A stretch of DNA of 64,000 nt from Odontocerum albicorne. Taxonomy: Eukaryota > Arthropoda > Insecta > Trichoptera > Odontoceridae. The notes under the pieces were generated by a model. The model was not told where the DNA came from. It saw nothing but the letters and a program-made list of their open reading frames with translations, and made no database searches. This document shows, piece by piece, positions 43,577 to 53,490 of the stretch (position 1 is its first letter; each line of letters opens with the position of its first letter). The DNA lies in NCBI GenBank assembly GCA_949825065.1, contig OX463855.1, forward strand, positions 38,822,301 to 38,886,300, written 5' to 3'. A program made the translations under genes and the position numbers.

Positions 43577-44140
43577 TATATACTGCGTATCCCATCAGCT
43601 TACGAGTATATACATATATCACAATAAACAAATGACTAAGGTTCAACATATACAAAAAAGGACAAAATAAAGTAAAACGGATAATGTATAATTTGACGTC
43701 ATTCCCGGGCGGGATAAACGGTAAGTATCTACGTAACAATTCGGCTTCCAATTTCATGCGCTATTGTCCACCGAGACTTTCATCGTCCAATCAAACGGCA
43801 GAATTCCCGCCAGCATTGTGCGAGGGGGGCGCGGTGGCGGTGGCGCAGACTCCTCCTGCGCACAGCCAGGGAATTTATTGCGAAAGCAGCCGGGGTCCGA
43901 GCTGAAGAGGCATTATGTTAAGCAACTGGAAAATATGGACACATATGGGAAAAAAAGATCCAACCCACTGGTGTCCTGTTTTGAGTTGTATTCTTATTTT
44001 TTTTATATAATGAATAAATAATACCGAGGATTCGAATCCCAATTACCAGTGTTCATCTTGTGCACAGTTCAGTCATGTCAGCAGGTCATATGGAGAAAAA
44101 AAACCGCTCATTGCTCAGTCAATTTAGTCACCATGCTCCT
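43577..44140. other. Unassigned sequence with a G+C-rich, promoter-like patch
   Basis: 43,690-43,910 is distinctly richer in G+C, has a CCAATC box at 43,789 and a GGTAAGT donor-like site at 43,719. No frame of a known family runs through it. Confidence 0.3.
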
Positions 44141-44720
44141 TAACAGTATTTAACTAAATATATCCATATTCGAGTCAGCTATCGTTTTGTATCCTCGGCA
44201 CATTTTTACTACTGGGTTATACAAGACGATATTACTTATAAATATATCTACACTGAACAAAGCAGACCTTCTAAGAAAGCGAGAGGAAACACTTAAATCA
44301 ATATGTTCCAGAGTCGTAGGTGAGTTCACAAGACTATCCAATGATGCATAAAGAAATTCAAGATCAAAAGTACGTCCACGAACCTCAAGAGATTGAAGAT
44401 CGAAAAAAAAAACAAATCGATCGCTGTACTTGGCAACTCGTCTCTATAACACATACCGCCTCTGCTGAACCAAAGTACAACACATAGTCAGGGTTCCATA
44501 TTACAGAGGCATACTCCAGGTTGCTTCTCACCAACGACTACAATATCGTCAACGATGGCAAATTCTTAAATGGTCTCACGATCCTTATTAAAAATCCCAG
44601 CAATCTAAGGGACTTCTTCACTATGCCGTTCATGTGATAATCAAATGCAAGACAAGAGTCGTAATGGACACCAAGATCACGCATAATCTCAACGCTTGCA
44701 ATTTGATCGTTGAAATAAAA
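44140..44720 (-). pseudogene. LINE RT fragment (Jockey/CR1-like)
   Basis: The minus strand gives DQIASVEIMRDLGVHYDSCL, AFDYHMNGIVKKSLRLLGFL, IRIVRPFKNLPSLTIL and then VRSNLEYASVIWNPDYV. This is the RDLGV-x-DS-x-LxFxxH-x-x-I-x-K-(A/S)-x-R-x-LGFI-x-R block that follows the RT palm in Jockey and CR1-clade ORF2 proteins, with the LVRSxLEYASxVWxP block after it. Several stops follow at lower coordinates. Upstream the reading passes into low-complexity AT sequence holding a TACGAGTA octamer at 44,733. Confidence 0.8.
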
Positions 44721-45180
44721 TACATAAATATATACGAGTATATATAATATATACACCCGTGCGGCTTTTACATTAAAAATAAAATAAGAGCATTTGCAAC
44801 AAAACCAGTCCAGCCTGGTTCTCACTTAAGGCATTTTTAACTGTTTATGGTTGGTTGAAATAGATTGCCAACATGACAAAAAGTTCGACAGGTTGTACTA
44901 TTATATATACAAAGAAAGTGCTAAACAATAATGTATACAATAGTGAACAAATCAATTAATCTATTAAAAACTACATTAGGAATATTGTCCACATGCAAAG
45001 AATTTTTTTTAATTGCCTTGAATATGTTGACATCAATATAAATTATATATAATACATTGCTTCAATATTGGGTCATTGGGTGGGTATTGGGTCATTGCAT
45101 TCAAGGTAGGGTTATATGAATCGAACGATTTTCAAAATAAAATGGACAATATGATATAAAATGCAATATGACAATACGAT
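44720..45180. other. AT-rich sequence, no gene seen
   Basis: GGGTCATTGG duplicates at 45,070-45,096; otherwise nothing is recognised. Confidence 0.4.
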
Positions 45181-45184
45181 ATGA

Positions 45185-45500
45185 AATCTTACTCATTTTT
45201 TAAACAGCATATTTGTCCGATGTCCTCCGTCATATATTCTACACCGCTCCAGTCGGTCACGTAGTCGCATCGCTGTTTGCGCCATGTTGTCTGGATGGCT
45301 GTTATTTCTTCCTGTATACTCGTAGCAGCTTCGAACGCACGATGTACACCAGTCTACTGTTCCCATGTAACTAAAATGTCGTCCGTATTGCAAACGGCAA
45401 TGCGTTCGCTCCCGCCGTCTGTTCCAACCGATTCCACTTCAAAGCTCGTCAGGTTTTCATGACCCACCCTGTTATTCTGCACCAATGCATACATATGGTA
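45185..45500 (-). pseudogene. Tc1/mariner-superfamily transposase C-terminal remnant
   Basis: The minus strand reads TAMRLRDRLERCRIYDGGH just before a stop. The pattern R-x-RL-x-C-x-x-x-x-GGH near the C-terminus is typical of degenerate insect DDE transposases of this superfamily (R..RLxxCxxxxGGHxEHLL). Upstream the frame slips. It may be a cut copy of the element at 45,524. Confidence 0.45.
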
Positions 45501-45523
45501 CACACTATCGGGGAATGTATCAA

Positions 45524-46915
45524 CAGGGTGGCTAAAAATTAACGTACAACTTTCATTTCAAATAACTCTCATAATAAACATAAAACATTTTTTTTAAATA
45601 AATGCTTTATTCTGACTGCAATTTCGTCTTAATGCCCACTCTTGCCGCCACACACAAGTTATTTCAAGTGCATTTCTCATAACATTTACACAAATTTCAG
45701 GCGATGTTTCAACTATCGCTGCTTGAATATTGTTATATAGTTGTTCAATCGACGTTGACTTGTCCGTCACAGAAAAAATACTGAAGCGGTTAAATCTGGA
45801 GATCTTGGCGGCCAATAGATGTCACCACTTCTGTCGACTAATCGACTTGGAAATACGAGTATTATCTTCAACATTTCGACTGTGGCTCGTGCTGTGACAT
45901 TTAGCGCCATCTTGTTGAAACCACATATTTTCCCCAGCTCAGTTTATCCAATTGAAATGATTTCAATCACGGTATGGTAAGCTAGCGGTCGCTGTTCATG
46001 TCCAATCACAAATTCTGACCGAATTCCACACCATGTTATTCTGAAAGATTGTAATGATCGCTGAAGAATCAGTTGTGAATTTTCAGTGCCCTCGTAGTGG
46101 CTATTTTGTTTGTCAAATAATTTGTTCGCGTACAAAAATTCTGATCATCAAGAGACAAGTAGAATAAAAACTCTCAAGTTGCGACGGCGTTCATTGTCTC
46201 GATACTTAATTTCTCGAGTCAACTGTATTATACGAGTATATCATCATTGTCAACCAGGGTCGATCCACTGCTGGATGAAGGTCTCCCCAAGTTGACTCCA
46301 AATAGTTCGGTTTTTTGCTCGTTGATGCCATGTGATGCTGCCATGCTTCCTGATTTCATCTATCCAGCGTACCTTCGGTCTTCTTCTGGGCCTCTTTCTG
46401 GCTAAGTGTCCTGCCCATTGCCACTTCATAGGTAGATATATCATATAGGTAGACAACATATATAAAAAATAGCTTTTTCGAGAATATTCTGCAGAGATAA
46501 CCGCGAAACTTCCCATTCTTGTGAATGTCGCCCTGTGGATGTTGTCAGTTCTTCGGCTACAAGCTCACGCAGGTTTTGAATAGTCTCCACCGAGCGTGCA
46601 CTTTTATCGCGGCCTGACCTTATTATGTTATATCTTCCACATTGACGCGTTCATCAAAATAGGCCATTAAACGAGTGATTGTGGATCGTAAACACGTTTT
46701 GTTACTGCCAAGAATTGAACGTAGTTTTCTGAGTTACCATAATTGAAAATTGGTGTTCATGATAATAAGTGTTTTGTTTGATAATAAAAACACGTGGTTA
46801 AATTGTGAAGCGCTTCGTAACAAATGTACTACATCTATACTGCTCGACTGTCAAAACTGAACAAGATCAAAATGGCAGTCGATATAAATTGAAAAGTTGA
46901 TTTTTGGCCACCCAG
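45524..46915 (-). mobile_element. Degenerate Tc1/mariner-superfamily element, 1.39 kb
   Basis: The left end reads CAGGGTGGCTAAAAATTAAC and the right end, reversed, CTGGGTGGCCAAAAATCAAC. On the minus strand FQQDGAKCH (second catalytic Asp block) lies near 45,900 and DIYWPPRSPDLT (third block) near 45,800. ERLYNN-like residues and a C-terminal CSQNKAFI follow to 45,594. Numerous frame breaks. A LINE tail (46,235-46,440) is inserted in it. At 45,854-45,861 the octamer TACGAGTA falls between LKI and FPSRLV-like residues, as if 6 bp had been added without shifting the frame. Confidence 0.7.
46235..46440 (-). pseudogene. LINE RT tail fragment inserted in the DNA transposon
   Basis: The minus strand reads MKWQWAGHLARKRPRRRPKV, RWIDEIRKHGSITWHQRAKN and RTIWSQLGETFIQQWIDPG then a stop. 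This matches the KWxWAGHIAR...RGRPxxRWxDDI...WxxxAQDRxxWxxLxEAYVQQW C-terminus of a widespread insect LINE. It is open across 60 codons and 5'-truncated. Confidence 0.8.
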
Positions 46916-47486
46916 TATAAGAATTGGTTTTCGCTTGGCTGCAATGAAATAACGACTGCTAGCGACTGGTGCGGTGCTAGACACGTAGAGGGTAATAATA
47001 AAACGACAATTTCTATAGCGCTCTTTAGAGAGTTCCTTTCGTACTCGTATAAACAATAAAAATATAATTAAATGTGCACCGAGAACACATATTTACAGAT
47101 AACAAAATTATATAATACATCAAAACACTACCTTCATCCTCCAACTTGATAAAACACCTGCCTTTCAACCCGGAAATTGCGAATTTTATTCGATTTTTAT
47201 TGCTACCCAATATTTAAAAAAAAAACGGTACCATCGATCTAGTTTTCACTCCTGGTCTTTTAAACTTTCCAGTTGGTTTTGAGAGATTGCCACGTGGTAA
47301 TTGCAACCGGTCATGTTGTGCTGCATACGACGAAAGTAGGAAGAGGTAGATTGGGTACTGCTGCAAACCGCAGACAACAAAGAAGGCGAACTACAAAGGT
47401 GTATGTAGATCTTCCGATATATGAGATAGCACATTACGTATTTGATATTTAAGAAAATTAACATAGATTTTATATCAGACATTTAG
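46915..47486. other. No gene recognised
   Basis: AT-rich with short frames only; one octamer at 47,042. Confidence 0.4.
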
Positions 47487-47875
47487 TGTTGCTGGACCGA
47501 CTGGAAAAATTCGAAATGTGTATGCACCGGAGAATGTTACGGATACCCTGGACGGATATGGTCAGCAACACAAGGGTTCTTCAAAGAGCCAAAGTTGATA
47601 GAGAATTGCTGACTAATACTAAAATCAGAAAGGTGTCCTATTTGGGACATTTACTTAGAGGAGCAAAGTACAAATTACTGCACCTGATCTCCAAGGCAAA
47701 ATAGAGGGTCGAAGAGGTGTTGGCAGGAGGTAAATCTCCTGGTTCCGCAATATACGTTATTGGACTGGCATAAGGTGCGTTGGGGATGTTTTTTGGGCTG
47801 CCGGGGACGAAGATGTCTACTCTCAAGTGATATTCAACGTTGGGGGAACCTGACATGACACTAGGAAGAAGAAGG
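47486..47875 (+). pseudogene. LINE RT C-terminal fragment (family A, best copy)
   Basis: The plus strand reads LLDRLEKFEMCMHRRMLRIP, WTDMVSNTRVLQRAKVDREL, LTNTKIRKVSYLGHLLRGAK and YKLLHLISKAK. It then continues in another phase through RRGVGRR, an SWFRNIRYWTGI segment, and VGDVFWAAGDEDVYSQVIFN up to a VGGT stop. GAAGAAGAAGG ends it. This is the C-terminal region of a non-LTR ORF2. Its minus-strand neighbours in the family are at 1,228 and 58,300. The RT palm and endonuclease are absent. Confidence 0.85.
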
Positions 47876-48880
47876 ACCGATGCTATATAACGATTTTTTT
47901 TCGGTGTTCGAGCGATTGCCAACCTTCAAGATTATGTGCTATAATAGTTGCACTAAAAAAAAGGCACGGATATAATGCTTTCTGTTTTCTCGATTATCGG
48001 AAAAATTCATTTCAAACATTTTTCTGCGATTTTAGTGAATACTCCGCAGTGGCACGTGGGGTTTTTAAATATAAAAACAGTGAAAATAATGAAAGAGCTA
48101 AACTTTTTACAAAACGGTACTTATACAGTTTTGACTGGAAACTAACGATAATTTTCTGGACAATAATAATAAAATAATATTTTCCATAATAACAGTCGTC
48201 GAAAGACACCAGAATAGATCAATGCGAGTTAAGAGCAAAATAAATACGAGTTTCAAGCGCGAAAAAGTTTTGATACGAGTACATATACTAAAATAGAAAA
48301 CCGTCAATGAAAAATATTAATATTTTATTTGAAGTTCAGCTCTAATATTTCTAGTATCATAGTATAAATAGGCCAAAACCCATACGATGGTTGTCGTCAA
48401 AGAAAGAATACGAGAATTGAATTTTGAATACAAGAGAACGAGAGAGAGGAATATTTGGATTCTCTGCGAAAGTAATTCGAAATTTGAAACTCGGTGGGTC
48501 CGTGATACTGAACGAATTTTAAATACCTAGCTAACAATTTTTGAACCGGCGTAAAAGGGGACGATGTATAAATGATATATATAAACAAATTTTACATTTA
48601 TGAATATATATTTTCATAAATGTAGAATTTGTTTTACTTCCGTGAATATTTCACGGGCTGCAACTAGTGTGCTGATCTTATTGTGTGAACATATATTGTA
48701 TGTTTCTTTACTTATACTCGTACAGTTGACAGATATCAGCCATAAAAATGAGTTATTCAACTGCCAATCAAAACTTCTGTCCCCGGACAAAGGGACAGTT
48801 ATTAGTTTAAATAAGTGATTTTTTTCTAATGGGTAGTAGGGCTACGATGGAGTATGATTAGCTGGCAAGTATACTTCTAC
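47875..48880. other. No gene recognised
   Basis: AT-rich, octamers at 48,274 and 48,715. No family motifs. Confidence 0.4.
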
Positions 48881-49220
48881 AAAATGTCGTAATGCGCCAC
48901 GTTACAATGTCACCAGTAACACTACTACCAAGTCCAACTCTAGCGTCCAAGAGTGGTCTCTCAGGCCCCCCGAACCCCGGGCAATGTGACCACTGGTATT
49001 TCCATCAGTGTCATAGCAGATAGAGAGTGGACGAATGGCGAGTTTCCAGCGCCATAAAACTGGATGCACCCAGCTAAGGGAAGGTAACCCCAACAGAAAA
49101 TCCTCCAGAGAAGGTAAGGGGAAACCACTCTGGATATCCATCCCCAGGAAATCACTATGTAGAGAAAACTCTCAGGTGATAGTCAACGTTGGCGGGACCT
49201 GACATGACACTAGGAAGAAG
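48880..49220. pseudogene. LINE 3' tail remnant (family A end) after an unassigned G+C-richer stretch
   Basis: 49,150-49,220 (GAAAACTCTCAGGTGATAGT ... GACATGACACTAGGAAGAAG) matches the last 60 bp of family A with its GAAGAAG tail. The preceding 48,895-49,145 is balanced in composition and has an open minus frame (GFPLPSLEDFLLGLPSLSWV) that I cannot assign. Confidence 0.6.
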
Positions 49221-49250
49221 AAGTGAAATTTATAGACAAAATAAAACTAC

Positions 49251-49710
49251 GTGTTAATAACAACATACATATCACGCTTATTCCACGGCGAGGTAGGCAG
49301 AGGGGACATCGCGCCAGATTTTCCTATCTCGAGACACATCCTTAGCCTCATCTACATCCATACACTTTCTCATACAACTTCTACGATTTCTCCGACATTC
49401 TACGTTTCCTTCTTTCAGAATATAATTCACTCGATCCAACCATACTTTCCTTGGACTACCTCTCGCACGTATCCACTCACATTTGCGTTACATATTTGTT
49501 TTGTTAGTCTTTCTTTTTTCATTCGTTCCACATGCCCAAACCATCTCAGCGTGCATCCTACTCAACACATCAGCCTTAAGTTCACATTCATCCCTTATCC
49601 CTTCATTCCGTATTCTGTCATACAATGTCCCCCCGAGTATTCTTCTCAATGCACGCATTTCTACAGCAATTAATCCGTTCATGTTTATTGACCATTCAAA
49701 CACGTCAAGA
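49251..49710 (-). pseudogene. LINE RT C-terminal fragment (family B)
   Basis: The minus strand reads NGLIAVEMRALRRILGGTLY, DRIRNEGIRDECELKADVLS and RMHAEMVWACGTNEKRKTNK, then after a shift WIRARGSPRKVWLDRVNYIL, KEGNVECRRNRRSCMRKCMD and VDEARMC. This is the family B order (LRR-x-x-G-x-T-x-DRIRNE, R-x-EC-x-LKADV, L-x-WFGHV, PRKVWLDQ, NRRxCMxRCM). A plus-strand open frame over the same stretch is its shadow. Confidence 0.85.
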
Positions 49711-49943
49711 TGAAATAATGAGCTGTAAAACTCGGAACATGTGCGTGGATTTGTTTACCTAGTGGGCTCCTTGTTCACTAACGGAGGTCCTGCGATGAGG
49801 ACTTAATGCGCAGTATCCAGACGGTTGGTGGGGGGGGCGTGTGGGGTGAGTCACCTGGAAGCGATCTGGGGGGAATGACGAATCCTAAGACAAAACAAAG
49901 GCTCGATCGGTTTAAACCCTGGAATTCTCATTTTTTTTATATC

Positions 49944-50515
49944 AATCAGCAGCAGGTGAAAGTCGGAGAGCAGCAGGTGAAAGTCGTCCGAAGCGACCAA
50001 AACCTCAACAGTCGGCCGGGAAGGTTATGGTCTCCGTATTTTGGAATGCGCATGGTATAATATTCATTGATCACCTTGAAAAGGGAAAAACCATCAATAG
50101 CGAATATTACATAGCGTTATTGGAGTGTTTGAAGGTAGAAATTGAAAAAAAACGGCCCCATATGAAGAAGAAAAAAGTTCTCTTTCATCAGGACAATGCA
50201 CCGTGTCACAAGTCGATAGTAACGATGGCCAAATTGCATGAGTTGAACTTCGAATTGCTTCCGCACCCACTGTATTCTCCAGATTTGGCCCCCAGTGACT
50301 ATTGGCTGTTCGCAGACCTCAAAAAGATGCTCCAGAGAAAGAGATTTAGCTCCAATGAAGAAGTGATTGCCGAAACTAACGCCTATTTTGAAACCAAAGA
50401 TATATCGTCCTACACGGCTGGCATAGAAAAGTTAGGAAAGCGTTGGAATGAATGTATCGCTCTTGAAGGAGACTACCTTGATGAATAAAGAAGAATTTTG
50501 GCAAACAAATGTTGT
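49944..50515 (+). pseudogene. Mariner transposase, 5'-truncated, catalytic D34D pair intact
   Basis: From about 49,950 the frame reads AAGESRPKRPKPQQSAGKVM and VSVFWNAHGIIFIDHLEKGK. It continues through LFHQDNAPCHKS (second Asp) and YSPDLAPSDYWLFADLKKML (third Asp) to GDYLDE and a stop at 50,488. The Asp of HQDN and the Asp of SDYW are separated by 34 residues, the mariner D34D spacing. The N-terminal HTH and the first Asp block are missing. A short direct duplication, GCAGCAGGTGAAAGTC, occurs at the truncation edge (49,950-49,985). The 3' end stops before the TIR. It is the same lineage as the deleted element at 20,078. Confidence 0.92.
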
Positions 50516-50519
50516 TTTT

Positions 50520-51165
50520 GATCCAAGATTAAGTAATCAAGAGAAGGATTGACTGGAGGATGCTTTTACACTGCCATGCAACGGCAAGTGACCGAGAGAA
50601 GTGTAGTCACAAACCTGAACCACCAAAATCCATAGATCACGACCCTAAAGTAATGAAAAAATGGCAGAGGTGATGAAAGTAAATTATTTTTGGCACATGT
50701 TTCGTTCTTCCTGACTGCAGTGCAAATATTTTACAACAATGCCGGCTTAATTAATAAATGTATACCTTGTAAGTCGAGAATTGATTCCATCTTGCGCAAC
50801 TAGCGAGGCCCGCATTATCCACTTAACACTTTAACACCCGATAAAAATCACGACAATCCTTCAAAGTGCCCGGATAATTTTTGAGGAATTCTCCTCATAT
50901 TGCTATGAGGCTGTATATTCGTTTAAAATACTTAAATAATTTAGTTTAGTACCATTATTCTACCAACATTTTTCTTTGTGAACAGCTACATCACACAACT
51001 TACGTGGGTTGTCCAGAAAATAAAGAACGTTTGGGCATAACTAAATAAAAACGAAAGATATAAACACAAAACTTTATTTAACATACCTCCATGCGTTATG
51101 CCAGTTCTTATTATCGTTTTTAAATTAGGCGATGTTCTGAGCATAACTTTTCATTTAACTATACA
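50520..51165. other. No gene recognised
   Basis: Unassigned AT-rich sequence without repeats. Confidence 0.4.
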
Positions 51166-51169
51166 ATAA

Positions 51170-51320
51170 TAGCCTTGAAATTAAGCATACAATTAAGCCT
51201 TGAAACCGGTAGGGTTATACCGTTATATAAAGTGGAATAAACAGTATTTGACTAAACAAATTATAATGTCTTTAAACCTCCACAGTGGTAATGCCTTAAC
51301 TATGTTATGTTTTAAGGCTT
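51170..51320. repeat. Foldback element, one arm only
   Basis: CCTTGAAACCGGTAGGGTTA, AGTGGAATAAACAGTATTTG and TTTAAACCTCCACAGTGGTA then ATGCCTTAACTAT match the right half of the family; the left arm is missing. Confidence 0.8.
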
Positions 51321-51354
51321 TCGCGGTTCTTCGTATCAGTTGTATAAGGTGTTT

Positions 51355-51680
51355 CGAAGTGCTGTAATGTTTGGTTTGGCTTATCATGTCTCATAAGCCA
51401 AACCACGCGGTACAAAACTCCGAGTGCTGTAATGTGTGGTTTGGCTTATCATGTCTCATAAGCCAAACCACGCGGTACAAAACTCCGAGTGCTGTAATGT
51501 GTGGTTTGGCTTATCATGTCTCATAAGCCAAACCACGCGGTACAAAACTCCGAGTGCTGTAATGTGTGGTTTGGCTTATCATGTCTCATAAGCCAAACCA
51601 CGCGGTACAAAACTCCGAGTGCTGTAATGTATGGTTTGGCTTATCATGTCTTATAAGCCAAACCACGCCTTTTTTGTGAT
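51355..51680. repeat. Tandem array of perfect hairpins, 65-bp unit, 5 copies
   Basis: GCTGTAATG starts at 51,361, 51,426, 51,491, 51,556 and 51,621 (65 apart). Each unit contains GTGGTTTGGCTTAT, an 8-base loop CATGTCTC (or similar), and ATAAGCCAAACCAC: a 14-bp stem. The first and last units have single base changes at the stem base or loop (TTTGGTTT, TCTTATAAG). Confidence 0.97.
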
Positions 51681-52146
51681 TAAACAAATAACAATGTAAT
51701 TTATCACGTTAAAACATGGGGTCGGGATACAAAGTATTATATTAAGTGACTAGCAGAAATCGTGACAAACATAGAATACGGTAAAGAAGTGTAATCAATC
51801 CCCACCCCCCCTCCAGGACATAATGCGGTAATGCCACAAAAGAAAATAATCGCGAACGTTTCGCTAAAGTAAGTTTTCGAGCCCGAACAACCAACCAGTT
51901 TCGCAGCAAGTCGATGAGAGGCAAACTTAAAGGCAAGTCTAAATAGTCCCGAGGACGCTCGGTGTCAACCTTACTACTCGGAGGCGGTAATAAATTAAAA
52001 TTGGACAGAACACGAGATTCGAATTTAACGCCGAGCTATTTTTCGATTACAAATGAAAAAAACTTCGCGAAGTGCCGAGAGGAAATCTAAAGCGCGTTTG
52101 GATCGTTCGAGTTTAATCTTTCGCGCTATTTTTCATCGGGTTAAAC
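51680..52146. other. No gene recognised
   Basis: Mixed sequence; short minus frame 51,742-51,936 without family motif. Confidence 0.4.
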
Positions 52147-52496
52147 CAGCGGTAGCCAAACTACGGTCCGCGGGCCGGATCCGGCCCTCCAAACTTTTTC
52201 ATCCGGCCCCCCGACTTTTATTCATAAATATTATATATAAGAAATATTAATTTTATAAAATGTTATGATTTAGTTGTGAATACACGACAACGATTCTTCT
52301 ATTGTGATTTGGTATAAGATTTGCAATATAAACTATATTTGTTTACACATGCAATGTAAACTAAATGTTCTAACAGGATTTCAATAAGAATATTTTATGT
52401 TCTAATAAGATTTCAATAAGAATATTTTTCGTCCGACCCCCCATGTTTTTAAACATTTCAATCCGGCCAGTTTCTCAAAAAGTTTGGTGACCCCTG
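52147..52496. mobile_element. hAT MITE, 350 bp
   Basis: The left end CAGCGGTAGCCAAACTACGG and the reversed right end CAGGGGTCACCAAACTTTTT are typical hAT termini. CGCGGGCCGGATCCGGCC follows the left end. The flanking 8 bp are GGTTAAAC and GTTTAAAC (7 of 8). There is no coding. It contains a TTTCAATAAGAATATTTT internal duplication. Confidence 0.88.
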
Positions 52497-52499
52497 GTT

Positions 52500-53215
52500 T
52501 AAACGGTCGCGAAATTTTAACAAAATAATATTCGCTTAAATAAACAGACAAATTATACGGAAGGCTGATTTTGAAATGGTTATTTCTTTATAAAAAAGTT
52601 AGTGTCAACAAACCGGACTACATTATTTGTTTTCTTGAACTCGCTGATTGTAACATAAATAAAAAAACATAAAATGTACTCTTAATAAATTGTGGCTTTT
52701 TTATATAACGAAAAAAACTAAATTCAATTAGAATATATAATTATTTCACCAACTCGTAAGAAAATTATCTATATAATGTTTCAAAATAAAACTGGGAATA
52801 AATTAATTATTCCCGAAGTGTAAACAATATGAAGACAAAACGCAATACTGTTAAAATATTATTTAATCTTGCATAACTTGAGTGTTTGAAGACATGTCCG
52901 CATTTCAAACTAGTAATCAAGTACAAAGAGTCTCGCGATGGTGACGAGCCAAGAATTGTCACAGATTGAAGCAAGTTATCTAATTTGTCTTTTAACTTCC
53001 ACGCAATAGGCCTAATTTGTAACCGGCAAGGTGGTGCCGGTGCCGGTGATTAGCCGTTTCCCCGACACAATAATACATAATTACGCGTATTTATCACAGA
53101 GGAGAACTCACCGAACAAAGCTGCAGAGATGAATCGGGGATAAATTCAGTTTCTTACCTGAAAGAAAAAAAAAAAAACAATTATTATTTTTCATATATCT
53201 TATATTTAAAATGCG
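52500..53215. other. AT-rich sequence, no gene seen
   Basis: Only homopolymer runs and a GGTGCCGGTGCCGGTG short repeat near 53,032. Confidence 0.4.
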
Positions 53216-53218
53216 ATA

Positions 53219-53294
53219 ACATCCGTGGCCAAGTTGGTAAGACGGACGGATGTTTCCAACCCGGGGCTTGCGGGTTCGATTCCCGATGGAACCA
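53219..53294 (+). ncRNA. tRNA-like sequence or SINE head (A and B boxes)
   Basis: TGGCCAAGTTGG (53,226-53,237) fits a pol III A box and GGTTCGATTCC (53,273-53,283) is a consensus B box with the usual spacing. It is followed by a genomic ACCA. CGGG/CCCG form a T-stem around TTCGATT. The acceptor arm does not pair well, and ACATCCGT can pair with ACGGATGT instead. So I do not call a functional tRNA; a pseudo-tRNA or tRNA-derived SINE head is likelier. Confidence 0.45.
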
Positions 53295-53490
53295 AGATTA
53301 TTTTTATAAAATGATTCTAGTCTATTTTTTACTAAATGCCTCTTAAATATATTTTTGACTGATGGCAAGAGATTGTCAGATGGCAATAAATACGCCAGGT
53401 TTTACTGTATACTACTGTACATGTGACTTACTGTACTGTATAAAGGGTTAAATAAATTTGAAATTAAAATATAACAGTCCATTTATAATA

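Noticed and set aside
49251..49673. 140-codon plus-strand frame
   Set aside because: Antisense shadow of the family B LINE fragment on the minus strand.
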